DNA of 64,000 bases from Hanstruepera neustonica (GTDB taxonomy: Bacteria; Bacteroidota; Bacteroidia; Flavobacteriales; Flavobacteriaceae). The position numbers and the translations under genes are program-made. Below are positions 9,167 to 18,120 of this stretch, one piece after another; position 1 is the first letter of the stretch, and every line of letters starts with the position of its first letter. Where the stretch lies: the NCBI RefSeq assembly GCF_002895005.1, contig NZ_POWF01000007.1:1-64000 (forward strand), written 5' to 3'. Below the pieces are notes generated by a model that saw only the letters and a list, made by a program, of their open reading frames with translations, was not told where the DNA came from and ran no database searches.

Positions 9167-9838
9167 ATGGAACTAATTCTCTTATCAGTTGCACCTGCAG
9201 CCATCATCATTCTATATATTTATGTCAAAGATAAATATGATAAAGAGCCTTTACCCCTACTCTTATTTTGTTTTTTGTTTGGTGCTTTTGTGAGCATTTT
9301 TATTACCACGCTCTTATATGTTATTTTCGATTTTATTATTGTTCCTGAAGACTATAGCATATTCGAGCAATTTATTAAAGCTTTCTTCATCGTCGGATTT
9401 ACAGAAGAATTCAGTAAGTATATCATTGTGCGCTACTATGCGCAAACCCGCACCGCATTTGATGAACCTTATGACGGTATCATTTATGCGGTTATGGTAT
9501 CTATGGGGTTTGCAGCCACCGAAAATATATTCTATGTATTAGAGGGTGGTTATCAAGTCGCCTTATTACGAGCGTTTACAGCCGTTCCTGCCCATGCCAC
9601 TTTTGCCATATTAATGGGCTATTACATGGGCAAGGCCAAATTTTCGGAAAACCGCGTGAAACTAAATTTGATTGGACTCTCATTGGCTATTCTATTTCAC
9701 GGCGCCTATGATTTCTTTTTGTTCATCGATTTCATTCCCGGTGTATGGGTTGGGGCCTTTGTATCCTTGGCTGTAGGCATTGTACTTTCCCGAAGTGCCA
9801 TCAAGCGTCATCAGGAAAATTCACATTTTAAGCTATAG
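9167..9838 (+). CDS. PrsW family intramembrane metalloprotease
   Basis: 223-aa integral membrane protein of about seven helices. The PrsW/CPBP-type motifs are present: EEFSKY (about residue 80), HATFAILMGYYMG and FHGAYDF near the end, providing the Glu and His residues that bind the metal. In Bacillus PrsW cleaves the anti-sigma factor RsiW; the target here is unknown. It probably shares a transcript with the Nudix gene. Confidence 0.82.
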   Translation: MELILLSVAPAAIIILYIYVKDKYDKEPLPLLLFCFLFGAFVSIFITTLLYVIFDFIIVPEDYSIFEQFIKAFFIVGFTEEFSKYIIVRYYAQTRTAFDEPYDGIIYAVMVSMGFAATENIFYVLEGGYQVALLRAFTAVPAHATFAILMGYYMGKAKFSENRVKLNLIGLSLAILFHGAYDFFLFIDFIPGVWVGAFVSLAVGIVLSRSAIKRHQENSHFKL

Positions 9839-9869
9839 TTATTTAGCAAGAATTTATAAAATTCGATTC

Positions 9870-9898
9870 TTGTAAACTATTTAGATTATGTACCTTTA
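9870..9898 (+). promoter_or_regulatory. Probable promoter of the carboxylase operon
   Basis: TTG at 9870-9872 and TACCTTTA at 9891-9898 are separated by 18 bases and fit the Bacteroidota -33/-7 promoter (TTTG ... TAnnTTTG), apart from the last base. Transcription would start near 9905, leaving a leader of about 15 bases before the start codon at 9919. Confidence 0.5.
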
Positions 9899-9918
9899 CA
9901 ACTCTAAAATAGTATTTC

Positions 9919-10401
9919 ATGACAAAATTTAAAGCGTCTGTAAACAATGCAGATCATTTTGAAATTTCTTCAGAAAATATTCAATCGCTCGATGCCGTTT
10001 CAATCCATGAAAAGGCATTTCATGTTTTAAAAGGTAACCAATCCTACAAGGCAGAAATTGTAACAACCGACTTCCATAACAAAACCTATTCGGTAAACGT
10101 GAATAACACCCTTTATACGGTGGCTATTACCAACGACTTGGATCAGCTCATTAAAGATATGGGGTTTGAAGTAGGTGCTTCCAAACACGTGAATGATATC
10201 AAGGCACCAATGCCTGGTTTGATTTTAGATATTAACGTGTCGGAAGGTCAGGAAGTCAAGGAAGATGACAGCTTACTGATTCTAGAAGCCATGAAAATGG
10301 AAAACGTGTTGACATCACCACGTGATGGCGTTATTAAATCCATTAGTGTGCAGAAAGGTGATGCTGTAGATAAAAATCAACTATTAATTGAATTTGAATA
10401 A
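9919..10401 (+). CDS. Biotin carboxyl carrier subunit of an acyl-CoA carboxylase
   Basis: 160-aa carrier protein. The C-terminal biotinyl/lipoyl domain (about residues 92-160) contains EAMKMEN, with K126 as the biotinylation site, and begins with the usual KAPMPG. The N-terminal half is typical of the Bacteroidota propionyl-CoA/acetyl-CoA carboxylase carrier. The biotin carboxylase starts 2 bases after the stop, so the two are coupled. It carries CO2 from the carboxylase to the transferase encoded at 11946. Confidence 0.88.
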   Translation: MTKFKASVNNADHFEISSENIQSLDAVSIHEKAFHVLKGNQSYKAEIVTTDFHNKTYSVNVNNTLYTVAITNDLDQLIKDMGFEVGASKHVNDIKAPMPGLILDINVSEGQEVKEDDSLLILEAMKMENVLTSPRDGVIKSISVQKGDAVDKNQLLIEFE

Positions 10402-10402
10402 T

Positions 10403-11842
10403 ATGAAGAAGATACTGATAGCCAACAGAGGTGAAATCGCCATTCGTGTGATGCGAACCGCCAAAAAAATGGGCATTAAAACAGTTGCTGTTTATTCGAC
10501 GATAGACCGTAGTGCGCCTCATGTTAAATATGCAGATGAAGCCGTATTGATTGGTGAAGCGCCTTCCAATCAATCTTACTTATTAGGTGATAAAATTATA
10601 CAGGTGGCTAAAGACCTGAATGTGGATGCCATACATCCTGGATATGGCTTTCTTTCAGAAAACGCTGACTTTGCCGAATTATGTGAAGCCAACAATATCA
10701 CATTTATAGGCCCCAAAAGTAAGGCCATCAAAATTATGGGTAGTAAACTCGCAGCCAAAGAAGCTGTTAAAGCTTATAACATCCCTATGGTTCCTGGAAC
10801 CGATGAAGCCATTACGGACATTCCTGAAGCCAAGAAAATTGCCAAGGACATTGGTTTTCCAATCCTGATCAAGGCCTCTGCAGGTGGTGGTGGCAAAGGT
10901 ATGCGTATTGTGGACAAAGAAGCCGATTTTGAGTCTCAAATGAATCGTGCCATCAGTGAAGCCGTTAACGCATTTGGAGATGGTTCCGTATTTATTGAGA
11001 AATACGTGGCATCACCACGACATATTGAAATTCAGGTCATGGCCGATACCCATGGTAATGTTATTCATCTATTTGAACGGGAATGTAGTGTGCAACGCCG
11101 TCATCAAAAAGTTGTTGAGGAAGCACCGTCGTCTGTTCTGACTCCAGAATTGCGCGCACAAATGGGTGAAGCCGCTGTAAAAGTGGCTAAAGCCTGTGAT
11201 TATATTGGTGCTGGAACCGTAGAATTCCTATTGGATGAAAAGCACAACTTCTACTTCCTCGAGATGAATACCCGATTACAGGTTGAGCATCCGGTTACAG
11301 AATTGATTACACAAACCGATTTAGTTGAACTACAGATTCGCGTCGCACGAGGTGAAGCACTCCCGATTAAACAAGAAGACTTAAGTATTCATGGTCATGC
11401 CTTAGAATTGCGGGTTTATGCAGAAGACCCATTGAATGATTTCTTACCCAGTGTTGGGCATTTAGATGTGTACCAATTACCTGTAGGTGAGAATATTCGT
11501 GTGGATAATGGTTTTGAGCAAGGCATGGACATTCCTATTTATTACGACCCCATGCTGTCAAAATTAATTACCTATGGCAGTACTCGTGATGAGGCCATCC
11601 AATTGATGATAAAGGCTATTGAAAATTACCAAATTGAGGGTATTCAAACCACCCTCCCATTTGGCACATTTGTGTGCGAACACGAAGCGTTCCGTTCCGG
11701 TAACTTCGATACACATTTTGTGAAAAAGCATTATTCACCAGAAGCCATAAAAGCCAAACAAGAAGCCGAAGCCCAGATTGCGGCACTCATTGCCGTGAAG
11801 CAGTACTTGGAAGATCAAAAAATATTACGTGTACCAAACTAA
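10403..11842 (+). CDS. accC: Biotin carboxylase subunit (acetyl/propionyl-CoA carboxylase)
   Basis: 479-aa ATP-grasp enzyme that carboxylates biotin with ATP and bicarbonate. It starts MKKILIANRGEIA, has the glycine-rich ATP loop SAGGGGKGMR (about residues 160-170) and the metal/catalytic motif EMNTRLQVEHPVTE (about 288-301). The ATG at 10403 is chosen over a TTG five codons upstream that lies inside the carrier gene. The size equals that of a stand-alone AccC without a fused BCCP domain, in keeping with the separate carrier gene. It may be the shared AccC or be dedicated to this operon. Confidence 0.9.
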   Translation: MKKILIANRGEIAIRVMRTAKKMGIKTVAVYSTIDRSAPHVKYADEAVLIGEAPSNQSYLLGDKIIQVAKDLNVDAIHPGYGFLSENADFAELCEANNITFIGPKSKAIKIMGSKLAAKEAVKAYNIPMVPGTDEAITDIPEAKKIAKDIGFPILIKASAGGGGKGMRIVDKEADFESQMNRAISEAVNAFGDGSVFIEKYVASPRHIEIQVMADTHGNVIHLFERECSVQRRHQKVVEEAPSSVLTPELRAQMGEAAVKVAKACDYIGAGTVEFLLDEKHNFYFLEMNTRLQVEHPVTELITQTDLVELQIRVARGEALPIKQEDLSIHGHALELRVYAEDPLNDFLPSVGHLDVYQLPVGENIRVDNGFEQGMDIPIYYDPMLSKLITYGSTRDEAIQLMIKAIENYQIEGIQTTLPFGTFVCEHEAFRSGNFDTHFVKKHYSPEAIKAKQEAEAQIAALIAVKQYLEDQKILRVPN

Positions 11843-11927
11843 TCCGTGTTGAGTATTCAGTATCAAGTATTAAGTATCAAGAATTAAGTATTCAGAATGA
11901 GTACCTAGAACAATCAAGCATAATTGA
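11843..11927 (+). repeat. Degenerate AGTATYAAG-type tandem repeat
   Basis: About 50 bases between the biotin carboxylase and carboxyltransferase genes are built from variants of AGTATTCAGTATCAAGTATTAAG with an 8-10 base period. It interrupts an otherwise compact operon. I see no stem-loop or T-run that would terminate transcription. Confidence 0.5.
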
Positions 11928-11945
11928 TTGCAAATACAAAAAACT

Positions 11946-13487
11946 ATGCAAGACAAAATAAAAGACTTAAACGAAAAATTAGCCCAGGCCCAATTAGGTG
12001 GTGGCGAAAAACGTATAGAAAAACAACATGCCAGTAAAAAATTAACCGCGCGTGAGCGGGTTCAATATGTATTGGATGAAGGCTCCTTTGAAGAAATCGG
12101 TGCCCTGGTAACCCATCGTACCAAAGACTTTGGTATGGACAAACAACAGTTTTATGGTGATGGTGTTGTTACTGGTTATGGTACGATTGATGGCCGATTG
12201 GTGTATATTTTTGCACAGGATTTTACAGTCTTTGGTGGTTCGTTATCAGAAACCCACGCCGAAAAGATTTGTAAGATTATGGACCTGGCAGTGAAAGTGG
12301 GTGCGCCACTTATTGGATTAAATGATTCCGGTGGTGCCCGTATTCAGGAAGGTGTACGCTCTTTGGGTGGTTATGCCGATATTTTTTATCGAAACGTACA
12401 AGCCTCTGGGGTGATTCCCCAATTATCAGCTATTATGGGTCCTTGTGCTGGTGGAGCCGTGTACTCCCCTGCTATGACCGATTTCACCTTGATGGTTGAA
12501 AATACCAGTTATATGTTTGTTACCGGACCCAACGTGGTTAAAACAGTGACTAATGAAGCAGTGACCAGTGAAGAATTGGGCGGTGCATCTACCCATGCTT
12601 CAAAATCGGGTGTGGCTCATAAAACCTCTGCCAACGATGTGGAATGTCTGGAAGACATTAAAAAACTATTGAGTTATTTACCACAGAATAATCAGGAAAA
12701 ACCACAGGCCTTACCTTATGAATTGGGTGATGAATTGAGAGACCAACTGGCTAGTATAGTTCCCGATAATGCCAATAAGCCCTACGATATGCACGAAGTC
12801 ATTACGGGTATTATTGATGCTGATTCTTTTTATGAAATCCATAAAGACCACGCCGAAAATATCATAGTCGGTTTTGCCCGATTAGGTGGGAAATCGATTG
12901 GTATTGTTGCCAATCAACCGATGTTTTTAGCTGGTGTATTAGACGTCAACAGTTCAAAAAAAGCGGCGCGCTTTGTCCGTTTTTGTGATGCCTTTAATAT
13001 TCCGTTATTAACGCTTGAAGACGTGCCTGGATTCCTGCCTGGAACCGATCAGGAATGGAATGGCATTATTGTACATGGTGCTAAATTATTGTATGCTTTT
13101 AGTGAAGCAACCGTACCAAGAATTACTGTAATTACAAGAAAAGCCTATGGCGGTGCTTATGATGTGATGAATTCCAAACACATTGGCTCGGATATGAACT
13201 TTGCCTGGCCAAGTGCTGAAATTGCCGTAATGGGTGCCAAAGGAGCTGCAGAAATCATATTTAGAAAAGAAATCAAGGATGCCAGTGATCCTGAAGCCAA
13301 ATGGAAAGAAAAGGAAGCTGAATACGCCGAGAAGTTTGCCAATCCGTATAGCGCTACGGAACGCGGATTTATTGATGAAGTCATTTTACCAAAGGATACG
13401 CGCCGTAAACTCATTAAGGCTTTTGCCATGTTGGAGGATAAAAAAGTGGATGTACCCAAGCGGAAGCACGGCAATATTCCATTGTAA
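11946..13487 (+). CDS. Acyl-CoA carboxylase beta subunit (carboxyltransferase, PccB-like)
   Basis: 513-aa carboxyltransferase that moves CO2 from biotin to acyl-CoA. The two crotonase-fold halves carry oxyanion-hole glycines: SGGARIQEG and [11 protein letters not shown] in the N-terminal half, and [11 protein letters not shown] in the C-terminal half. The sequence is closer to propionyl-CoA/methylmalonyl-type enzymes (PccB, 510-520 aa) than to AccD (about 290 aa with a zinc finger). ATG 11946 is preferred over a TTG at 11928. With the two genes upstream it forms a full carboxylase; propionyl-CoA is the likely substrate, which would fit the PrpE-type synthetase at 34279. Confidence 0.88.
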   Translation: MQDKIKDLNEKLAQAQLGGGEKRIEKQHASKKLTARERVQYVLDEGSFEEIGALVTHRTKDFGMDKQQFYGDGVVTGYGTIDGRLVYIFAQDFTVFGGSLSETHAEKICKIMDLAVKVGAPLIGLNDSGGARIQEGVRSLGGYADIFYRNVQASGVIPQLSAIMGPCAGGAVYSPAMTDFTLMVENTSYMFVTGPNVVKTVTNEAVTSEELGGASTHASKSGVAHKTSANDVECLEDIKKLLSYLPQNNQEKPQALPYELGDELRDQLASIVPDNANKPYDMHEVITGIIDADSFYEIHKDHAENIIVGFARLGGKSIGIVANQPMFLAGVLDVNSSKKAARFVRFCDAFNIPLLTLEDVPGFLPGTDQEWNGIIVHGAKLLYAFSEATVPRITVITRKAYGGAYDVMNSKHIGSDMNFAWPSAEIAVMGAKGAAEIIFRKEIKDASDPEAKWKEKEAEYAEKFANPYSATERGFIDEVILPKDTRRKLIKAFAMLEDKKVDVPKRKHGNIPL

Positions 13488-13526
13488 TTTAGTATCTTTA
13501 TAAGACTAATTAATCCGTAAAACAAC

Positions 13527-14090
13527 ATGAAAAAACTAATCCTTTTAAGCATGGGCTTATTATTGAGCTTCACTGCTTTTTCTCAAACCCCAGAAGAAAT
13601 GAAAGCCTGGCAGGACAATATGACCCCAGGTGAAAACCACCAATGGCTGGCCTCTATGAATGGTGATTGGAACGCTAAAGTGAGTATGTGGATAGATCCC
13701 ACACAACCACCGTCAGTTTCACAAGCTACTACGAAAAACGAAATGATTTTAGGTGGCCTATACCAACGCTCACAACATAACGGTAACATGATGGGTATGC
13801 CATTTATGGGTGAAAGCATTACTGGTTATGACAATGCCAAAAAGGAATTCATTGCTACCTGGATAGACAACTTTGGTAGCAGTATTATGCTTATGAAAGG
13901 GCAATTGGATGAAGCAACCAATACGCTGACCCTTCGTGGCAGTATGATGGATCCTGCCACAGGACAAGATATGCAGGTCAAAGAGGTACTCACAAAATTA
14001 TCAGAAGACTCGCATAAATTTGAAATGTTTATGGTGATGGGTGATCAGGAAATTAAAAATATGGAAATAGTTTACACAAGAAAACCTTAA
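13527..14090 (+). CDS. DUF1579 exported protein
   Basis: 187-aa protein with a signal peptide (about 1-19, ending AFSQ) and the DUF1579 fold: WLASMNGDWNAKVSMW, GLYQRSQHNG, GYDNAKKEF and a C-terminal KNMEIVYTRK. It is a lipocalin-like periplasmic protein of unknown ligand. A TATCTTTA -7-like box lies just after the stop of the preceding gene, at about 13493-13500, and a strong terminator follows at 14117, so it is probably transcribed alone. Confidence 0.82.
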   Translation: MKKLILLSMGLLLSFTAFSQTPEEMKAWQDNMTPGENHQWLASMNGDWNAKVSMWIDPTQPPSVSQATTKNEMILGGLYQRSQHNGNMMGMPFMGESITGYDNAKKEFIATWIDNFGSSIMLMKGQLDEATNTLTLRGSMMDPATGQDMQVKEVLTKLSEDSHKFEMFMVMGDQEIKNMEIVYTRKP

Positions 14091-14116
14091 TTTAATTGTG
14101 AAATTACTAATACTAG

Positions 14117-14154
14117 AACTCCTTAATTGTTAATTAAGGAGTTTTTCTTTTTTT
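14117..14154 (+). terminator. Rho-independent terminator
   Basis: AACTCCTTAATT, short loop, AATTAAGGAGTT, followed by an uninterrupted T-rich tail (TTTCTTTTTTT). It ends the DUF1579 transcript before the Bcr/CflA gene. Confidence 0.85.
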
Positions 14155-14201
14155 AAGATAGCTTTAAGACTCTACGTTCAGGGCAATACAACAATTCCAG
14201 G

Positions 14202-14209
14202 TACTTTTG
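14202..14209 (+). promoter_or_regulatory. -7 promoter box of the exporter gene
   Basis: TACTTTTG is an exact TAnnTTTG match, 4 bases before the ATG at 14214. Transcription would start at or next to the start codon, implying a leaderless message or a start further inside. No -33 TTG is evident. Confidence 0.35.
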
Positions 14210-14213
14210 CATC

Positions 14214-15438
14214 ATGCTCAAACAACAATCCGAAAACGGTTCCGTAAATATTGAATTTATTGCCTTAATGGCATCACTCATGGCTATCGTAGCCTTGTCT
14301 ATTGATGCCCTGTTACCTGCCCTGCCTGACATTGGTCAGACTCTGGGCGTGGTAGATGTTTCTAAAAATCAGTTATTGGTGACTATGATCTTTTTAGGTC
14401 TGGGATTCGGACAGCTTATTTTTGGACCACTATCGGATAGTTATGGTCGCAAACCCATCATATATACCGGTTTTATACTCTTTGTAATTGCCAGTATCCT
14501 TTGCGTGACCACCAAACAGTTTGAACTGATGATACTGGGTCGTGTATTGCAAGGTGTCGGTCTTTCAGCACCGCGTACCATTAGTATCGCCATGGTTCGG
14601 GATACCTACAGTGGTGATTATATGGCCAAGGTGATGTCTTTTGTGGTTATGATTTTTATTTTGGTACCTCTGGTGGCGCCTACTTTTGGACAGTTCTTGA
14701 TTACGTTTTATGACTGGCAGTCCATTTTCTATTTTAATTTATTATTTGGTGTGGCTGTTATGATCTGGTTTTACAAACGCCAACCCGAAACCCTGACCAA
14801 ACCATCCAGAATTTCGTTATCCCGAAAGCAGTTGGTAAACGGCACTGTGACTTTTTTTTAAACACAAAGATGCGGTAGCTTATACCTTCATTTCCGGATT
14901 GATAACCGGCTCCTTTATGGTCTATTTGAGTACCTCGCAACAAATCTTTGAACATCAGTATCACCTTGCTGATTTATTCCCCTATATCTTTGCGAGTCTG
15001 GTCATATCCATTGGGTTTTCAACCTTTATCAATAGCACCTTGGTATTGCGTTTTGGTATGAGACGTATAGCCATTACAGCCGCCCTGGCTTATTGTGTGA
15101 TATCCATTTTATATGTGGTTCTCTTTCATAATGGTAACAACCCTGATTTGTTGGTACTGGTCATGTTTTTTGGACTCCAATTTACAGCCATCGGTTTTTT
15201 GTTCGGTAATTTACGTTCCTTGGCCATGGAACCCATTGGTCATATAGCCGGTATTGGCGCCGCGCTTAACGGCTTTATTTCAACCATCATGGCGGTACCT
15301 ATTGCCAACTATATTGGTAGTTTTGTAACCGACAGCGTGCTACCACTGTTTATTGGATTTTCGGTATGCGGTGTCTTGTCTGTCTTACTCTTCTGGGCAG
15401 TAAAAAATAAGTCTAGACTAAAGCCTGAGTCAAAATAG
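14214..15438 (+). pseudogene. Bcr/CflA-type multidrug MFS exporter, split by a frameshift in a T8 run
   Basis: Two successive frames (14214-14861 and about 14862-15438) encode the two halves of one 12-helix MFS drug exporter of the Bcr/CflA family. The first carries FGPLSDSYGRKP (motif A) and GVGLSAPRT; the second continues with VAYTFISGLITGSFMVYLS. The break lies in eight T at 14852-14859: removing one T restores a continuous reading of 407 aa, the normal family length. As written the first product stops after about 215 aa. It may be a recent pseudogene, a phase-variable gene, a site of polymerase slippage or an assembly error. The 3' end overlaps the convergent marC gene by 26 bases. Confidence 0.85.
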
Positions 15439-16045
15439 CTACGACCGAACCTTTGATGTATTCCACACCAATGGCAATGACAATAAACCCAATTATTCGG
15501 GATAAGGCATTGATACCTGACGCGCCCAAAAACTTGACAATGAAGTGTGCCGATTTGAGAATGAGATAAATAGCTATCGTTACCAAAACCATGGCTCCCA
15601 AAATGGTCCCGATTTGCGCAGTTGACTGGTATTCCTGATTGTAGGTAATCAGTAATGAAATAGTTCCTGGTCCTGCTAACATAGGAATGGCCAATGGCGT
15701 CAAGGAAATTGCAGCGCGGGTTTCAATGTCCTGCTGAATCTTATCACGCTTCATACCCTTGTGTTCTCGAAACTTACCCGTCAACAAGGCAAAACCGGAT
15801 GAGGCAATAATTAAACCACCAGCAATTTTAAGGGCATTGAGACTGATACCGAAAAAGGATAAAATATACTTGCCAGCAAAAAATGATAATAACAAAATGG
15901 CCAATACATCAATGGCCGTCCAAAAGGCTGTAACGGCTCGCTCTTTTTTGGAGCTTTCCAGGGTTAAACCTACAAAAACAGGCACCGTTCCCAAAGGATT
16001 CATAATGGAGAATAAAGCACCAAAACTCACTAAAAATAAGTCCAT
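15413..16045 (-). CDS. MarC family integral membrane protein
   Basis: 210-aa protein with about six membrane helices and the MarC/UPF0056 pattern: N-terminal FSIMNPLGTVPVF and a central LAIPMLAGPGTISLLI. The function of the family is unknown; an earlier link with multiple antibiotic resistance was not upheld in E. coli. It is convergent with the exporter gene and overlaps its end. Confidence 0.88.
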   Translation of the reverse strand: MDLFLVSFGALFSIMNPLGTVPVFVGLTLESSKKERAVTAFWTAIDVLAILLLSFFAGKYILSFFGISLNALKIAGGLIIASSGFALLTGKFREHKGMKRDKIQQDIETRAAISLTPLAIPMLAGPGTISLLITYNQEYQSTAQIGTILGAMVLVTIAIYLILKSAHFIVKFLGASGINALSRIIGFIVIAIGVEYIKGSVVAILTQALV

Positions 16046-16166
16046 AGTTTTTGCTGCAAATTCCGTGTTTTTTTTGATGACTGAAGTTACCGGAATATTA
16101 ACGAATAATCAGGAAATGGTAATTAATTGGCCCAACCATGTTACCGAATAGTATCGTGTTTGAATG

Positions 16167-16658
16167 TTAGGCTTGCAGCAACCTTCTATGATAATTTATC
16201 TGTCCTAAATGATAGGCCAAATGCATGGTTAAGTGTACCAAAAAGTATTCGGTAGTCATATAATCTTCAAAGGGGTTGCGTCTATATTCTTCTTGTAACT
16301 GTGCTTCGGTTAGTGATTTTAATGATTCGGTAATCATGACTTTGGTATCATCCACCATCTCCAAAAGGGTTTCTCGAGGGACATCCTTGCTTGAGAATTC
16401 CAGATCGCGTTGTCTGATATATCCTGTATTACCTAACTCGGCTCCAATAAAGTGATTGAGGTTGCCAACCAGATGCAAACACAGATTGCCTGCGGAATTG
16501 GAAATACCTTCCGTGACTTTCCACAGATCCTTTTCGTTGGAATAAGCCTGTATTTCCTCCTGCAATTTCGTGAGATCTCGAACAAACAGTTTGGTAAGTG
16601 TGTGGCTTAAAATACTACTTTTTTCTTCTTCTGGTTTGACGTTGTTTCTTGCGCACAT
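16167..16658 (-). CDS. DinB-like / DUF1572 protein
   Basis: 163 aa if read from the ATG at 16658. It is a four-helix-bundle protein of the DinB superfamily: HLVGNLNHFIGAELG in the middle and HLTMHLAYHLGQINYHRR at the end supply the histidines for a metal site, so a thiol-dependent transferase role is possible. The start is uncertain. The family normally begins at the stretch ILSHTLTKLFVRDL; the codon for that Ile is ATT at 16613, just after the stop of the upstream NYN gene (TAG-T-ATT), while the only ATG overlaps that gene by 44 bases. Confidence 0.78.
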   Translation of the reverse strand: MCARNNVKPEEEKSSILSHTLTKLFVRDLTKLQEEIQAYSNEKDLWKVTEGISNSAGNLCLHLVGNLNHFIGAELGNTGYIRQRDLEFSSKDVPRETLLEMVDDTKVMITESLKSLTEAQLQEEYRRNPFEDYMTTEYFLVHLTMHLAYHLGQINYHRRLLQA

Positions 16659-17376
16659 AAATGAGTTTAAAGCGTCCGTTACCGCCTTCGCGCTTATCAA
16701 TTTCAAACTCTTTAATAGACTCAATAAGCGGTGTTAGTTTTTGGAATCCATAATTACGGGAGTCAAAATTCGGTTGCTTTTTTTGTAACAGACTACCGAC
16801 ATCACCCAAAAATGCCCAACCGTCATCATCGGCTAAATCCTGAATGGTATGGGAAATCAGCTGAATGACCTTGGGTGTGATTTTATCGTAATTAGGTTTA
16901 GTCGTTGTTGTTTTATCCTTATCTGTAGCATCGGAGTCTGTTGCCTGCTGCTTGAGAATTTCAATGTATATAAACTTATCGCAGGCTACAATAAAGGGTT
17001 CCGGTGTTTTCTTTTCGCCAATGCCATAGACCTGCATGCCTGCTTCGCGCAAGCGCGTGGCCAAGCGTGTGAAATCGGAATCGCTGGACACCAGGCAGAA
17101 CCCATTGACTTTTTGACTATATAAGATATCCATAGCATCAATGATCATGGCGCTATCCGTAGCATTTTTGCCTTGGGTGTAGCCGTATTGTTGAATGGGT
17201 GTAATGGCATTTTCCAGAAGCATGTTTTTCCATTTGGACAGATGTGGTTTGGTCCAGTCGCCATAGATGCGTTTAATGGTTGGGTTGCCATACTTGGCTA
17301 TTTCCTCCATCATTTCCTTGACATAGGCTGATGGAATGTTGTCGCCATCAATGAGTACGGCTAATTTGATATCCAT
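16615..17376 (-). CDS. NYN domain RNase-like protein with OST-HTH/LOTUS domain
   Basis: 253-aa protein. The N-terminal NYN (PIN-like) domain has the acidic site residues D10 and D12 in LIDGDN, D in ATDSAMIIDAMD and SSDSDF, consistent with a metal-dependent ribonuclease of the LabA/DUF88 type. The C-terminal part (about 165-245: LISHTIQDLADDDGWAFLGDVGSLL ... DSRNYGF) is an OST-HTH/LOTUS RNA-binding domain, followed by a very basic tail (KKQRQTRRRKK). It probably binds and cuts RNA. A T-rich repeat region follows upstream on the same strand. Confidence 0.85.
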   Translation of the reverse strand: MDIKLAVLIDGDNIPSAYVKEMMEEIAKYGNPTIKRIYGDWTKPHLSKWKNMLLENAITPIQQYGYTQGKNATDSAMIIDAMDILYSQKVNGFCLVSSDSDFTRLATRLREAGMQVYGIGEKKTPEPFIVACDKFIYIEILKQQATDSDATDKDKTTTTKPNYDKITPKVIQLISHTIQDLADDDGWAFLGDVGSLLQKKQPNFDSRNYGFQKLTPLIESIKEFEIDKREGGNGRFKLIYVRKKQRQTRRRKK

Positions 17377-17603
17377 AAGGAAGGGGTTTTAATTGTTGGT
17401 TTTCCGTAAAGTTAATGAACTCCATTGAAACCATTTGTTTTTGGTTGCATTCATTTTAAAAAATGGTTAATACATTCTATTTTGACGGTTTACAGATTAT
17501 TTGTGCGCTTTAACAAATTTTTATGGTTATGTAATTAAAGAGGATTTATATTGGCAGTACCATAACATAAGTAGGTTAAGTTTATGGTAGATTTGGGGCA
17601 AAG

Positions 17604-17633
17604 AGGTAAGCATTCGTGCTTACCTTTTTTTTT
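17604..17633 (+). terminator. Orphan Rho-independent terminator
   Basis: AGGTAAGCA, loop TTCG, TGCTTACCT, then nine T. The stem is perfect (9 bp) with a TTCG tetraloop. No coding sequence ends upstream on this strand; the nearest gene, on the other strand, starts at 17376. It may end a small RNA encoded in about 17400-17633. Confidence 0.8.
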
Positions 17634-17677
17634 ATGCTTGTAATATGAACCCAAAAGCATAGCGTCGGTAATTTTAA

Positions 17678-17782
17678 TTTCTGGCGTTTTTACCGTTTTC
17701 TACTGTTTTTGCCAATTTCTGCTATTTTTACCGTTTTCTGTTGTTTTTGTTAAGTTCTGCTGTTTTTGTTCGTTTCTGTTGA
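17678..17782. repeat. T-rich degenerate tandem repeat
   Basis: Five to six units of the form TTTCTGnnGTTTTTRCCG with an 18-20 base spacing. Units differ from each other at several positions. No coding potential is seen. Confidence 0.55.
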
Positions 17783-17880
17783 AATGCCCCTTGCATACAC
17801 TAGCCATACCTTAGCCATACTTAAGCCATAGAGTAAACATGGTGAAGCCTTATCTAACTTGTAGTCCCTACCCTACATAC

Positions 17881-17950
17881 TTGACACAATTTGACACAGA
17901 TTGACACAGATTGACACAGATTGACACAATTTGACACAGATTGACACAAA
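17881..17950. repeat. Seven 10-base tandem repeats TTGACACARA
   Basis: Seven adjacent units, TTGACACAAT, TTGACACAGA (three times), TTGACACAAT, TTGACACAGA, TTGACACAAA. All share TTGACACA and only the last two bases vary. The spacing is close to one helical turn, so a protein could bind every copy on one face of the DNA. Confidence 0.9.
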
Positions 17951-18120
17951 ATCATGATTTTTAGGGGGTTTTGTTCGAGTGTTGTTCGAGGATTGTTCGA
18001 GAACAGGCTTTAAAAGTGCCGTTTTTAGGGAGGATTCTCGAAGGAATGTGGGAGAAACTGTATTAATACTATTAAAAACCCAGATGCATTGTAAGAATTT
18101 TAACTATTTTTAGCGGTATA

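Larger units (their letters stand above)
17377..18120. other. Repeat-rich intergenic region without recognisable genes
   Basis: About 0.74 kb with no supported coding sequence. In order it holds an AT-rich part with possible short stems (TATGGT/ACCATA), an orphan terminator at 17604-17633, a T-rich degenerate repeat (17678-17782), TAGCCATA-like triplets (17801-17830), seven 10-base TTGACACA repeats (17881-17950), and three GTTCGAG copies (17972-18003). Each class is listed separately where clear. Confidence 0.6.

Noticed and set aside
17881-17950. CRISPR array
   Set aside because: The 10-base units are contiguous with no spacers, and no cas genes lie nearby.
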